Shown here one piece after another: positions 45,725 through 54,654 of a DNA stretch of 64,000 nucleotides; position 1 is the stretch's first letter; each line of letters begins with the position of its first letter. The position numbers and the translations under genes are program-made. Source of the stretch: Betaproteobacteria bacterium. GTDB taxonomy: Bacteria; Pseudomonadota; Gammaproteobacteria; Burkholderiales; Usitatibacteraceae. Below the pieces are notes generated by a model, which made no database searches, was not told where the DNA came from, and saw only the letters and a list, made by a program, of their open reading frames with translations. The stretch covers positions 186,001-250,000 of the forward strand of contig JAEUMY010000007.1 of NCBI GenBank assembly GCA_016791265.1, read 5' to 3'.

Positions 45725-45830
45725 CCCCCCTTTAAGAAAGGGGGGCTAGGGGGGATTTCAATCGCAGCCTGCGAATATTCGCAGCATCACAAAAAAAATC
45801 CCCCTCAATCCCCCTTTCATAAAGGGGGAA
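45725..45830. repeat. Large inverted CCCCCTTT repeat centred on a palindrome
   Basis: The unit at 45725-45758 (CCCCCCTTTAAGAAAGGGGGG and a GGGGGGATTT tail) recurs inverted at 45791-45830 with a few changes. Each unit is itself a hairpin. The space between them contains GCGAATATTCGC at 45771-45782, close to the exact centre. A related CCCCCTTTGAAAATGGGG stretch lies just upstream at 45679. It sits between nrtD and nirB and could affect read-through into nirB. Confidence 0.8.
45771..45782. repeat. GCGAATATTCGC palindrome, nrtD/nirB intergenic
   Basis: A perfect copy with symmetry extended to 16 bp (CTGCGAATATTCGCAG). It lies in the loop of the large inverted repeat, about 70 bases before nirB. 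Confidence 0.9.
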
Positions 45831-45852
45831 GTGCTCCGGTCGGGAGCGCATC

Positions 45853-48294
45853 ATGAAACTCGACAAGCCCAAACTCGTGGTGGTAGGAAACGGCATGGCC
45901 GGCATTCGCACGGTCGAAGAGCTGCTGAAGCTTTCCCCCGGCCTCTACGACATCACCGTCTTCGGTGCCGAGCCCCACCCCAACTACAACCGCATCCTGC
46001 TCTCGCCCGTGCTGGCGGGCGAGCAGACGTTTGACGACATTGTGCTCAACACGCGCGAGTGGTACGCCGAGAAACACATCACCTTGCACACCGGCAAGAA
46101 GGTGGTGAAGATCGACCGTCGCGCGCGTTGTGTCGAAACCGATGACGGCACCCGCGAACCGTATGACCGCCTGCTGCTGGCCACGGGTTCCGATCCGTTT
46201 ATTCTGCCGGTGCCGGGCAAGGATTTGGAGGGCGTCATCACCTACCGCGACATCCACGACACCGAACGCATGATTGCAGCGGCGGCGACGCACAAACGCG
46301 CGGTGGTGATCGGTGGCGGCCTGCTTGGTCTTGAGGCTGCGAACGGACTGAAGTTGCGCGGCATGGAGGTGACGGTCGTGCATCTCATGCCCTGGCTGAT
46401 GGAGCGCCAGCTTGATCGCACGGCTGCGGGTCTCCTGCAGCGGACGCTGGAAGGGAAAGGGCTGGCATTCCGGCTGGAAGCGAAGACCGAAGCACTGCTC
46501 CCTGATGCAACGGGCAAGCGATTGGCCGCGGTGAAATTGAATGGAGGAGAAGAGCTGCCCGCCGATCTGGTGGTCATGGCCGTGGGAATCCGGCCAAACG
46601 CCGGACTGGCGGCATCGGCCGGCCTGCACATTGATCGTGGCGTGGTGGTCAACGACACCATGCAGACCTATGATCCGCGCATCTACGCCGTCGGCGAGTG
46701 CGTGGCGCATCGCGGCATCGCCTACGGTCTCGTGGCACCGCTCTTCGAGCAGGCGCGTGTGTGCGCCAATCACCTCGCGCAGTTCGGGATCGCGCGCTAC
46801 TCGGGCTCGCAGGTCTCGACCAAGCTCAAGGTCACCGGCGTCGATCTTTTCTCGGCCGGCAACTTCACCGGTGGCGAAGGCAGCGAGGACATCGTGCTGT
46901 CCGATCCCGGTGCTGGCGTCTACAAGCGGCTTGTCTTGAAGGACGACAAGCTGATCGGCGCCGTGCTCTATGGGGACACGGTGGATGGCGCGTGGCTCTT
47001 CAAGCTGATCCGCGAAGGCACCAACGTGGCCCCGATGCGCGACCGCATCATGTTCGGCGAATCCAATCTCGGCGACACCGGGCACCAGGGCCAGAGCAAG
47101 GCGGCGGTCATGCCGGACAGCGCGGAAGTGTGCGGCTGCAACGGCGTGTGCAAGGGTGCCATCGTAAACGCCATCAAGGCACAGGGCTTGTTCACGCTGG
47201 AGGATGTGCGCAAGCACACCAAGGCGTCCAGCTCCTGCGGCTCCTGCACCGGCCTCGTGGAACAGATCCTCATGTTCACGGCGGGCGGCGACTACTCCGC
47301 AGCACCCACCAAGAAGTCGATGTGCGGCTGCACTGATCACACGCATCAGGAAGTGCGTGATGCCATCCGCCAGCAGCACCTGCTGTCCATCCCGGCGGTG
47401 TACCAGTTCCTGGAATGGCGCTCGCCCAATGGCTGCGCCTCCTGCCGGCCTGCGATCAATTACTACCTGCTCTCCACCTGGCCGCATGAAGCCAAAGACG
47501 ATCCGCAATCGCGCTTCATCAACGAACGCTCGCACGCCAACATCCAGAAGGACGGTACCTACTCCGTCGTGCCGCGCATGTGGGGCGGCGAGACCAACAG
47601 CGCCGAGCTGCGCCGCATCGCCGATGTGGTGGACAAGTACAACATCCCCACCGTGAAGGTGACGGGCGGCCAGCGGCTCGACTTGCTCGGCGTGAAGAAG
47701 GAAGACCTGCCAGCGGTATGGAAGGAACTCGACATGCCCTCCGGCCACGCCTATGCCAAGGCGCTGCGCACGGTGAAGACCTGTGTGGGCTCGGACTGGT
47801 GCCGCTTCGGCACGCAGAACTCCACGCTCATGGGCCAGCAGCTGGAGCGCGCGCTGTGGCGCATGTACGCGCCGCACAAGGTGAAGCTGGCCGTGTCCGG
47901 CTGCCCGCGCAACTGTGCAGAGTCGGGCATCAAGGACGTGGGCGTGATCGGTGTCGATTCCGGCTGGGAGATCTACGTCGCCGGCAACGGCGGCATCAAG
48001 ACCGAGGTGGCGGAGTTCTTCTGCAAGGTGAAGACGCACGAGGAGGTGCTTGAGTACTCCGGTGCGTTCCTGCAGCTCTATCGCGAGGAGGGCTGGTATC
48101 TGGAACGCACCGTGCATTTTGTGAAGCGCGTCGGGCTGGATTACTGCAAGCAGCGTGTGGTCGAGGATGCGGCGAATCGCAAGGCGCTGTGGGAGCGGTT
48201 GCAGTTTGCACTCGATGGTGAACCGGATCCGTGGCATGAGCCGGAGAAGGCGGGGGTTGACCTCAAGCAGTTCATTCCCTTGGTGCCAGCATGA
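45853..48294 (+). CDS. nirB: Assimilatory nitrite reductase (NADH) large subunit
   Basis: An 813-residue cytoplasmic flavoprotein that reduces nitrite to ammonium. The N-terminal FAD/NADH domain has VVGNGMAGIRTVEELL and VVIGGGLLGLEAANGL; a BFD-like [2Fe-2S] region has CGCNGVCKGAIV and SSCGSCTG; the C-terminal siroheme/[4Fe-4S] domain has TCVGSDWCRFGTQ and VSGCPRNCAES. It overlaps nirD by 4 bases. The gene carries no palindrome in 2.4 kb. Siroheme supply is encoded nearby (cobA, cbiX). Confidence 0.97.
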   Translation: MKLDKPKLVVVGNGMAGIRTVEELLKLSPGLYDITVFGAEPHPNYNRILLSPVLAGEQTFDDIVLNTREWYAEKHITLHTGKKVVKIDRRARCVETDDGTREPYDRLLLATGSDPFILPVPGKDLEGVITYRDIHDTERMIAAAATHKRAVVIGGGLLGLEAANGLKLRGMEVTVVHLMPWLMERQLDRTAAGLLQRTLEGKGLAFRLEAKTEALLPDATGKRLAAVKLNGGEELPADLVVMAVGIRPNAGLAASAGLHIDRGVVVNDTMQTYDPRIYAVGECVAHRGIAYGLVAPLFEQARVCANHLAQFGIARYSGSQVSTKLKVTGVDLFSAGNFTGGEGSEDIVLSDPGAGVYKRLVLKDDKLIGAVLYGDTVDGAWLFKLIREGTNVAPMRDRIMFGESNLGDTGHQGQSKAAVMPDSAEVCGCNGVCKGAIVNAIKAQGLFTLEDVRKHTKASSSCGSCTGLVEQILMFTAGGDYSAAPTKKSMCGCTDHTHQEVRDAIRQQHLLSIPAVYQFLEWRSPNGCASCRPAINYYLLSTWPHEAKDDPQSRFINERSHANIQKDGTYSVVPRMWGGETNSAELRRIADVVDKYNIPTVKVTGGQRLDLLGVKKEDLPAVWKELDMPSGHAYAKALRTVKTCVGSDWCRFGTQNSTLMGQQLERALWRMYAPHKVKLAVSGCPRNCAESGIKDVGVIGVDSGWEIYVAGNGGIKTEVAEFFCKVKTHEEVLEYSGAFLQLYREEGWYLERTVHFVKRVGLDYCKQRVVEDAANRKALWERLQFALDGEPDPWHEPEKAGVDLKQFIPLVPA

Positions 48295-48647
48295 GTTACA
48301 TCGCCATCTGCAAGCTCGAAGACATTCCATCGTTGGGCGCACGTCGCTATCGGCGCGACGACGGCAAAGTCATCGCGGTGTTCCGCAACGCCGAGGACAA
48401 GGTGTTCGCGCTGCAGGACAAGTGTCCGCACAAGGGCGGGCCGCTTTCGCAGGGCATCGTGTTTGGCGAGAGCGTGGCCTGTCCCCTGCACAATTGGTGC
48501 ATCGGCCTCGATGACGGCAAGGCTGCCGCACCCGACGAAGGCATGACCGAAAAGTTCTCGGTGCGTGTTGCCGACGGCTTGGTGGAGCTGGACCCGTGGT
48601 CTGGTGTCTCCGCACCCATGGTCTGTCAGGCAGAGGCTGCGGAGTAA
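48291..48647 (+). CDS. nirD: Nitrite reductase small subunit NirD (Rieske-type)
   Basis: A 118-residue Rieske-fold subunit of NirBD. Both halves of a Rieske ligand set are present, CPHKGGPLS (Cys-x-His) and CPLHNW (Cys-x-x-His), so the protein may bind a [2Fe-2S] cluster, unlike the E. coli NirD that lacks ligands. It starts in overlap with nirB and is followed 3 bases later by nasA. Confidence 0.94.
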   Translation: MSYIAICKLEDIPSLGARRYRRDDGKVIAVFRNAEDKVFALQDKCPHKGGPLSQGIVFGESVACPLHNWCIGLDDGKAAAPDEGMTEKFSVRVADGLVELDPWSGVSAPMVCQAEAAE

Positions 48648-48650
48648 TTC

Positions 48651-51452
48651 GTGGCTGCCCTCGCGCAAAATGAAACCCGCTCAACTTGCTGCTACTGCGG
48701 CGTGGGCTGCGGCGTCATCATCGAAGGCGACGGTCAGCAGGTGACCGGCGTGCGCGGCGATCCGGATCACCCCGCCAACTTCGGCAGGCTGTGCAGCAAG
48801 GGTTCCACGCTGGCGCTGACGATGCAGCCGGGCGCGATGTCCGCCCGCGCGCTGTATCCGGAAATGCGCATGTCGCGCGATCAACCGCGCCAGCGCGCCA
48901 GCTGGGATGCGACGCTGGATCACCTCGCGCGAATATTCGCAGACACCATCGAGAAGCACGGCCCCGACTCGGTCGGCTTCTACGTCTCCGGTCAATTGCT
49001 GACCGAGGACTACTACGTCTTCAACAAGCTGGCCAAGGGGCTCATCGGCACCAACAACATCGACACCAACTCGCGGCTTTGCATGTCGTCGGCCGTGACC
49101 GGCTATCAGGCCACGCTGGGTGTGGATGCGCCGCCATGCAGCTACGAGGACATCGACCAAGCGCAATGCCTTTTCATTGCCGGGTCCAACACCGCGTGGG
49201 CGCATCCCGTCCTCTTTCGTCGCATCGAAGCGGCGCGTGAACGGAATCCAAATCTCAAGATGATCGTGGTCGATCCGCGCCGCACCGAGACCGCCCGCGC
49301 CGCCGACCTGCATCTGTCCATCCTCCCCGGCACCGATGTGGCGCTGTTTCACGCCATGCTGCACGTGATGCTCTGGGAGGCGTGGATTGATCGCGACTAC
49401 ATCGCAGCGCATACGGAGGGTTTCGATTTACTGCGCACGCTGGCACGCGAGTATTCGCCGCAGGCGGCCGCCGAGATCTGCGGCATCAAGGCCGACGACA
49501 TCATCACCGCCGCGCGCTGGTTCGCCACCGCCGGCCCCACGCTGTCGCTGTACTGCCAGGGATTGAACCAATCCACCAGCGGAACCGCCAAGAACGCATC
49601 GCTCATCAACCTGCATCTCGCCACCGGCCAGATCGGCAAGCCCGGCGCCGGGCCGTTCAGCCTCACCGGCCAGCCCAACGCGATGGGCGGGCGCGAAGTG
49701 GGCGGGCTCGCCACCACGCTGGCCGCGCATCGCGACTTCGCCAACCCAGAGCATCGCGCCGAGATGATGCGGCTCTGGGGCGTCGATCGCATTTCGTCCG
49801 AGCGCGGCAAGACGGCGGTGGAAATGTTCGACGCGGTGAAGCGGGGCGACATCAAGCTGCTCTGGATCGCCTGCACCAACCCCGCGCAGTCCATGCCCGA
49901 CCTTGCGAATATTCGCACTGCGCTGGAAGCCGCTGAAATGGTGGTGCTGCAGGAAGCCTATGCGAACACCGAGACGGCCGAGTTCGCCGACGTGCTCCTG
50001 CCCGCCACTAGCTGGGGTGAGAAGGAAGGGACCGTCACCAACTCCGAGCGGCGCATCTCGCGCGTGCGCGCCGCGCTGCCCGGTCCTGGCGAGGCAAGAC
50101 ACGATTGGCAGAGTGTGTGCGAGTTCGCACGCCGTCTGGAGCAGCGCCTGCGCCCGGCGCGCGAGTCTCTGTTCAATTTCGAGACCGCCGAGGCGGTGTG
50201 GAACGAGCACCGCGCCGTCACGGCAGGGCGTGATCTCGACATCTCCGGCATGTCATGGGCAATGCTTGAATCGGCCGGGCCGCAGCAATGGCCGTTGCCT
50301 GCCGACGCCACGTCAGGACAGGCGCGGCTCTATGCCGACGGACGCTTTCCCACCGCGAGCGGCAAAGCGAAGTTCCTGGCGGCCCCCTATAAGCCAGTCG
50401 CGGAAAAGGCCGATGCGCGGCATCCCATCCGCCTCACCACGGGCCGCTTGCGCGACCAGTGGCATGCGCTATCGCGCACGGGTACCGTGGCGCGATTGTT
50501 CGGTCATGCGCCGGAACCGGCGCTGGCCATGAATCCGGGTGATCTTGCGCGGCGCGGTCTTGCCGATGGCGACTTGGTTTCCGTGCAATCGAAGCGCGGC
50601 GCCCTGCACATCCGTGTGGAAGCGGACGACTCCATCCGCTCGGGCCAGGCGTCGCTGCCCATGCACTGGGGCGCTCGTTATCTGGGCGGACAACACAGCT
50701 TCGGCGTGAACACGCTGACCACGCCGGCGTTCGACTCCCTGTCCCGCCAGCCGGAGCTGAAGCATGCGGCCGTGCGGGTCGATGCGGCGGCGCTGCCGTG
50801 GCGGCTGGTCGCTTTCGTGGCGCTGCCGCCGGGTGAGCTCGTGGCGCTGCACGATGCGCTGCGCGCGTTGCAGGTTGGCATCGCGTGGCTGTCCGCCGTG
50901 CCGATGGGGCGCGGGACGGATCGGCGTGACACTGGTCTACTCGTGCGCGCCGCCCACGCGGGTGCGCCGGCAGCGGAGTGGGTGGATCGTCTTGATCGCC
51001 TGCTCGATCTCGCCGGCGCCGACGTGATCCGTTACGATGATACCCGCCGCGGCAGCGCGCGGCGGCTGCGCATCGCGGACAACCATCTCATCGCCGCGCG
51101 CCTCTCCGGTGGCGTGGACGCCGTGGTCAGCGCGGAGTGGTTGCGTGACTGGATGCTGTCCGGTCGCGATGTGACCACCATCCGCCGTCTCCTCCTGGCG
51201 CCCGGCGCCGCCGCGCCCGCCGGCTTCGTGCCCGCCGGCCGCATGCTGTGCAATTGCTTCGGTGTCAGCGAGGAGGCCGTGCGTGCATCACTCGCAGCCG
51301 CCATGGGTGATGCGGGACAGCGGCTCGCGGCCACGCAGGCAACACTCAAATGTGGCACCCATTGCGGTTCCTGCCTGCCGGAAATGCGCGGCATGGCCAA
51401 GTCCTGCGAGGCGGCGCCATCCGCCTCGACCCAGTTGGTGGAGGCGGCATGA
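48651..51452 (+). CDS. nasA: Assimilatory nitrate reductase catalytic subunit
   Basis: A 933-residue molybdopterin oxidoreductase that reduces nitrate to nitrite. The N-terminal [4Fe-4S] site is CCYCGVGCGV with a distal cysteine in LCSKGSTL. MGD-binding blocks follow (IAGSNTAWAHPV, IVVDPRRTETA, TGQPNAMGGREVGG). A C-terminal BFD-like domain (MLCNCFGVSEEAV, CGTHCGSCLPE) replaces a separate electron-transfer subunit. It starts with GTG 3 bases after nirD. Palindromes at 48929-48940 (RIFA) and 49905-49916 (ANIR), plus a one-mismatch copy at 49447-49458 (EYS), cover all three codon phases in one gene. Confidence 0.96.
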   Translation: MAALAQNETRSTCCYCGVGCGVIIEGDGQQVTGVRGDPDHPANFGRLCSKGSTLALTMQPGAMSARALYPEMRMSRDQPRQRASWDATLDHLARIFADTIEKHGPDSVGFYVSGQLLTEDYYVFNKLAKGLIGTNNIDTNSRLCMSSAVTGYQATLGVDAPPCSYEDIDQAQCLFIAGSNTAWAHPVLFRRIEAARERNPNLKMIVVDPRRTETARAADLHLSILPGTDVALFHAMLHVMLWEAWIDRDYIAAHTEGFDLLRTLAREYSPQAAAEICGIKADDIITAARWFATAGPTLSLYCQGLNQSTSGTAKNASLINLHLATGQIGKPGAGPFSLTGQPNAMGGREVGGLATTLAAHRDFANPEHRAEMMRLWGVDRISSERGKTAVEMFDAVKRGDIKLLWIACTNPAQSMPDLANIRTALEAAEMVVLQEAYANTETAEFADVLLPATSWGEKEGTVTNSERRISRVRAALPGPGEARHDWQSVCEFARRLEQRLRPARESLFNFETAEAVWNEHRAVTAGRDLDISGMSWAMLESAGPQQWPLPADATSGQARLYADGRFPTASGKAKFLAAPYKPVAEKADARHPIRLTTGRLRDQWHALSRTGTVARLFGHAPEPALAMNPGDLARRGLADGDLVSVQSKRGALHIRVEADDSIRSGQASLPMHWGARYLGGQHSFGVNTLTTPAFDSLSRQPELKHAAVRVDAAALPWRLVAFVALPPGELVALHDALRALQVGIAWLSAVPMGRGTDRRDTGLLVRAAHAGAPAAEWVDRLDRLLDLAGADVIRYDDTRRGSARRLRIADNHLIAARLSGGVDAVVSAEWLRDWMLSGRDVTTIRRLLLAPGAAAPAGFVPAGRMLCNCFGVSEEAVRASLAAAMGDAGQRLAATQATLKCGTHCGSCLPEMRGMAKSCEAAPSASTQLVEAA

Positions 51453-51490
51453 TGAACGCCCCCAACGCCACGACTTTCGAGATGTTTGCT

Positions 51491-51524
51491 CCCGTTCGTC
51501 CCGAGGTATCGAAGGGCGAACGGG
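51491..51524. repeat. Small hairpin repeat between nasA and cobA
   Basis: CCCGTTCG (51491-51498) pairs with CGAACGGG (51517-51524), and CCC/GGG extend the stem inside around GAGGTATCGAA. Hairpins of this GTTCG..GAGGTATCGAAG..CGAAC type are a common proteobacterial intergenic repeat. It lies in the 96-base gap before cobA. Confidence 0.65.
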
Positions 51525-51548
51525 CCGAAGTCGCAGGGAGTCCCGCGC

Positions 51549-52364
51549 ATGCATGACGCCGCCAATGCCGGCATGGTCTATCTCATCGGCGCGGGGCCGG
51601 GCGATCCTGATCTGCTGACACTCAAAGCGGTGAAGGCCCTGCGGTGTGCCGAAGTCGTACTCATCGACGATCTGGCGGGTGACGCCGTGCTGGAACATGC
51701 GAATCCCGCTGCGCGCGTGGTGCATGTCGGCAAGCGCGGTGGTTGCCAGTCGACACCGCAGGCGTTCATCGAGCGCTTGATGGTGGCCGAGGCGCGCGCA
51801 GGCCGCATCGTGGCGCGGTTGAAGGGCGGCGACCCGTTCATCTTCGGCCGTGGCGGAGAGGAATGTTCCGCGCTGCGCAGTGCGAATATTCGCCATGAAG
51901 TCATCAACGGCATCACCGCCGGTCTGGCCGCGCCGACGGCGTTGGGTATTCCGCTGACCCATCGCGAGGTCTGCAACGGCGCCATCCTGGTGACGGGACA
52001 CAGCGGTGAGGCACTGGATGATGCGGGCCCGGACTGGCGGGCGCTCGCCGCCACCCGCCTGCCGCTGGTGATCTACATGGGCATCGCCCAATGCGAAACC
52101 ATTGAGCGTGAACTGCTGGCGGGAGGGTTGGCGCCGGACACGCCCGTCGCCGTCATCCAGCATGCCTCGCGGCGGAACCAGCGTGAGCTGATTACCAGGC
52201 TGTCAGGGCTCAGTGCGAATATTCGCAGCGATGGAATCGGCAGCCCCGGCATCATCGTCGTGGGTGAAACCGTGCGCTTCGCCGCTCGATTCACCAACCC
52301 ATCAGCAATTCCGCAAATATCGGATGGTTATGATAACAATCCGATAAAGTATTTCCAGCAATAA
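51549..52364 (+). CDS. cobA: Uroporphyrinogen-III C-methyltransferase (first copy)
   Basis: A 271-residue SUMT that makes precorrin-2, the siroheme and cobalamin precursor. Family blocks are VYLIGAGPGDPDLLTLKA, RIVARLKGGDPFIFGRGGEE, GITAGLAAPTALGIPLTHR and PLVIYMG. The ATG at 51549 gives the usual N-terminus. No dehydrogenase/chelatase domain is fused, unlike CysG. Two palindromes, 51882-51893 and 52215-52226, both encode ANIR. It closes the nitrate block. A second cobA lies at 57638. Confidence 0.94.
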   Translation: MHDAANAGMVYLIGAGPGDPDLLTLKAVKALRCAEVVLIDDLAGDAVLEHANPAARVVHVGKRGGCQSTPQAFIERLMVAEARAGRIVARLKGGDPFIFGRGGEECSALRSANIRHEVINGITAGLAAPTALGIPLTHREVCNGAILVTGHSGEALDDAGPDWRALAATRLPLVIYMGIAQCETIERELLAGGLAPDTPVAVIQHASRRNQRELITRLSGLSANIRSDGIGSPGIIVVGETVRFAARFTNPSAIPQISDGYDNNPIKYFQQ

Positions 52365-52445
52365 GCTGTCGTACGTAGCATCGCGGTTCTGGAACGTGGG
52401 GCCGGTGGCTCCGCTTCTTCTTGAATCCAACCGCCCGCGACCCGC

Positions 52446-54134
52446 ATGTACAAGTACGACATCTATGACCAGCGCATCGTCGATGAACGCGTCGCCCAGT
52501 TCCGGGACCAGACGCGGCGCTTCCTCGCGGGCGAGCTCTCCGAAGAGGAGTTCCGTCCGCTCAGGCTGCAAAACGGCCTCTATATCCAGAAGCACGCGCC
52601 CATGCTGCGTGTCGCCATCCCTTATGGCCTCCTGTCCACGCGCCAGCTGAGAAAGCTGGCTGGCATCGCGCGCGACTACGACCACGGTTACGGCCACTTC
52701 ACCACGCGTCAGAACATCCAGTTCAACTGGCCCGCGCTGGAACGTGTGCCCGACATCCTGGCCGAGTTGGCCACGGTCGAGATGCATGCCATCCAGACTT
52801 CGGGCAACTGCATCCGCAACGTCACGTCCGACCAGTTCGCCGGCGTGGCGCATGACGAGCTGGTTGATCCGCGCCCCTACGCGGAGATCATCCGCCAGTG
52901 GTCGACCTTCCACCCCGAGTTCGCCTACCTGCCACGCAAGTTCAAGATCGCCGTCAGCGGCTCGGTCGAGGATCGCGCGGGCACGCTGTTTCATGACATC
53001 GGTGTTCAGGTCGCCAGGAATGATTCAGGGGAGGTCGGCTTCAAGGTGCTGGTCGGCGGTGGTCTGGGCCGCACGCCCATTCTCGGTCACGTCATCCGCG
53101 AGTGGTTGCCGCGCGAACACGTGCTGACCTACTTCGACGCCATCTTGCGCGTGTACAACCGTCACGGCCGCCGCGACAACATGTACAAGGCGCGCATCAA
53201 GATTCTGGTGAAAGAGCGCGGGCTGGACGCGTTCAAGCGTGAGGTCGATGCGGAGTGGGCGTTCCTCAAGGACGGCCCAGGCACGCTGACCCAGGCTGAA
53301 ATCGATCGCGTGGCCGCGCATTTCGTCGACCCCGACTACGCCGATTTGCCGGATGTCGAGGTCGATTTTGAACGCGCGCGCCGCGACAACAAGGCCTTTG
53401 CCCGCTGGGTATCGCGCAATGTGTTCGGCCACAAGCGTGCAGGTTATGCGGCGGTCACCTTGTCGCTCAAGAAGACCGGCGTGCCACCGGGTGACGCGAC
53501 GACCGGGCAGCTGGAAGCCGTCGCCGATCTCGCTGATCGCTACAGCTTCGGCGAAGTGCGCGTGTCACACGAGCAGAACCTCATTCTGGCCGATGTGCGT
53601 CAGTCGGACCTGTTCGCCGTGTGGGAAGCCGCCAAGGCCATCGGTTTCGCCACGCCCAACATCGGGCTGCTCACCGACATCATCGCCTGCCCCGGCGGCG
53701 ACTTCTGCTCGCTGGCCAATGCCAAGTCCATTCCCATCGCCAACGCCATCCAGGCCCGGGTGCGGGAGAAGCTGGGTGATCTCGATTACCTCTTCGACAT
53801 TGGTGACATCGAACTGAACATCTCCGGCTGCATGAACGCCTGCGGTCATCACCACGTGGGCCACATCGGCATCCTCGGCGTGGACAAGCATGGCAGCGAG
53901 TTTTACCAGGTATCCATCGGCGGTTCGCAGGGTGAGGCGGCCTCGCTGGGCAAGGTCATCGGGCCCTCGTTCGCGCAAGACGACATGGCCGACGTCATCG
54001 AGAAGCTGATCGGCACCTATGTCGACCTGCGCCATGAGGACGAGCGCTTCATCGACACCGTGCGCCGCACCGGCATCGAGCCCTTCAAGGCACGCGTCTA
54101 CACGGGGCTCACGCGGGAGACGGCCGATGTCTGA
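52446..54134 (+). CDS. cysI: Sulfite reductase hemoprotein (CysI-type nitrite/sulfite reductase)
   Basis: A 562-residue siroheme/[4Fe-4S] enzyme that reduces sulfite to sulfide. Two ferredoxin-like half-domain repeats are seen, with ligands in ACPGGDFCSLANAKS and ISGCMNACGHHHVGH near the C-terminus and the substrate-contact region GHFTTRQNIQFNW. Genomic context (DUF934, cysH, cysD, cysN) supports sulfite over nitrite. No CysJ flavoprotein is encoded nearby, so another electron donor is needed. It overlaps the DUF934 gene by 8 bases. Confidence 0.93.
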   Translation: MYKYDIYDQRIVDERVAQFRDQTRRFLAGELSEEEFRPLRLQNGLYIQKHAPMLRVAIPYGLLSTRQLRKLAGIARDYDHGYGHFTTRQNIQFNWPALERVPDILAELATVEMHAIQTSGNCIRNVTSDQFAGVAHDELVDPRPYAEIIRQWSTFHPEFAYLPRKFKIAVSGSVEDRAGTLFHDIGVQVARNDSGEVGFKVLVGGGLGRTPILGHVIREWLPREHVLTYFDAILRVYNRHGRRDNMYKARIKILVKERGLDAFKREVDAEWAFLKDGPGTLTQAEIDRVAAHFVDPDYADLPDVEVDFERARRDNKAFARWVSRNVFGHKRAGYAAVTLSLKKTGVPPGDATTGQLEAVADLADRYSFGEVRVSHEQNLILADVRQSDLFAVWEAAKAIGFATPNIGLLTDIIACPGGDFCSLANAKSIPIANAIQARVREKLGDLDYLFDIGDIELNISGCMNACGHHHVGHIGILGVDKHGSEFYQVSIGGSQGEAASLGKVIGPSFAQDDMADVIEKLIGTYVDLRHEDERFIDTVRRTGIEPFKARVYTGLTRETADV

Positions 54135-54654
54135 GCGCCACATCATTCTGGATGGCGCCATCGTCGCCGATGAGTGGACGCTGCTGGCCGCCGATCATCA
54201 GGGTGCGCTGCCGGCGGGCAAGCTGATCGTGCCGCTCGCGCAGTGGCTGGCCCGGCGTGACGAGTTCATTGAGCGGGCCGCGTTGCATGACCTGCCATGG
54301 GGTGTCTGGCTGGAGGGCGATGAAGACCCCGCGCAGCTGACCGGCGATCTTGCCCGGCTCGCGCTCATCGCCATTCACTTTCCAAAGTTCGCGGACGGCC
54401 GTGGCTACTCGACCGCCTACCTCCTGCGCAGCCGTCACGGCTTCAAGGGCGAGCTGCGCGCCATTGGTGATGTGCTGCGCGATCAAGTGTTCTATCTGAA
54501 GCGCGCCGGTTTCAACAGTTTCGCGATTCGGGCGGACAAGCCGGTCAAGGACGCGCTGAACGCGCTCAAGGACTTCAGCGAACCGTATCAGGGTTCCGTG
54601 GATGAGGCCCGGCCGCTGTTCCGGCGCGCGCGGCGTGGCGAGGTGGTGGCATGA
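54127..54654 (+). CDS. DUF934 family protein of the sulfate assimilation operon
   Basis: A 175-residue member of DUF934, a family found almost only between cysI and cysH in proteobacteria. Core sequences are VPLAQWLARRD, IAIHFPKFADGRGYSTAYLLR and GDVLRDQVFYLKRAGFNSF. It may help sulfite reductase, but no activity is established. The ATG at 54127 overlaps cysI by 8 bases and its stop overlaps cysH by 4. Confidence 0.92.
   Translation: MSERHIILDGAIVADEWTLLAADHQGALPAGKLIVPLAQWLARRDEFIERAALHDLPWGVWLEGDEDPAQLTGDLARLALIAIHFPKFADGRGYSTAYLLRSRHGFKGELRAIGDVLRDQVFYLKRAGFNSFAIRADKPVKDALNALKDFSEPYQGSVDEARPLFRRARRGEVVA

Noticed and set aside
45817..48342. 841-codon minus-strand frame opposite nirB
   Set aside because: The plus strand encodes a complete NirB with all cofactor motifs; the antisense product is rich in His, Arg and Gln without recognisable motifs.
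52368..52392. Possible third, decayed copy of the structured element (GTCGTACGTAGCATCGCGGTT)
   Set aside because: Only about 25 bases resemble the core, with gaps, and no outer arms can be paired. Similarity of this length can be chance.
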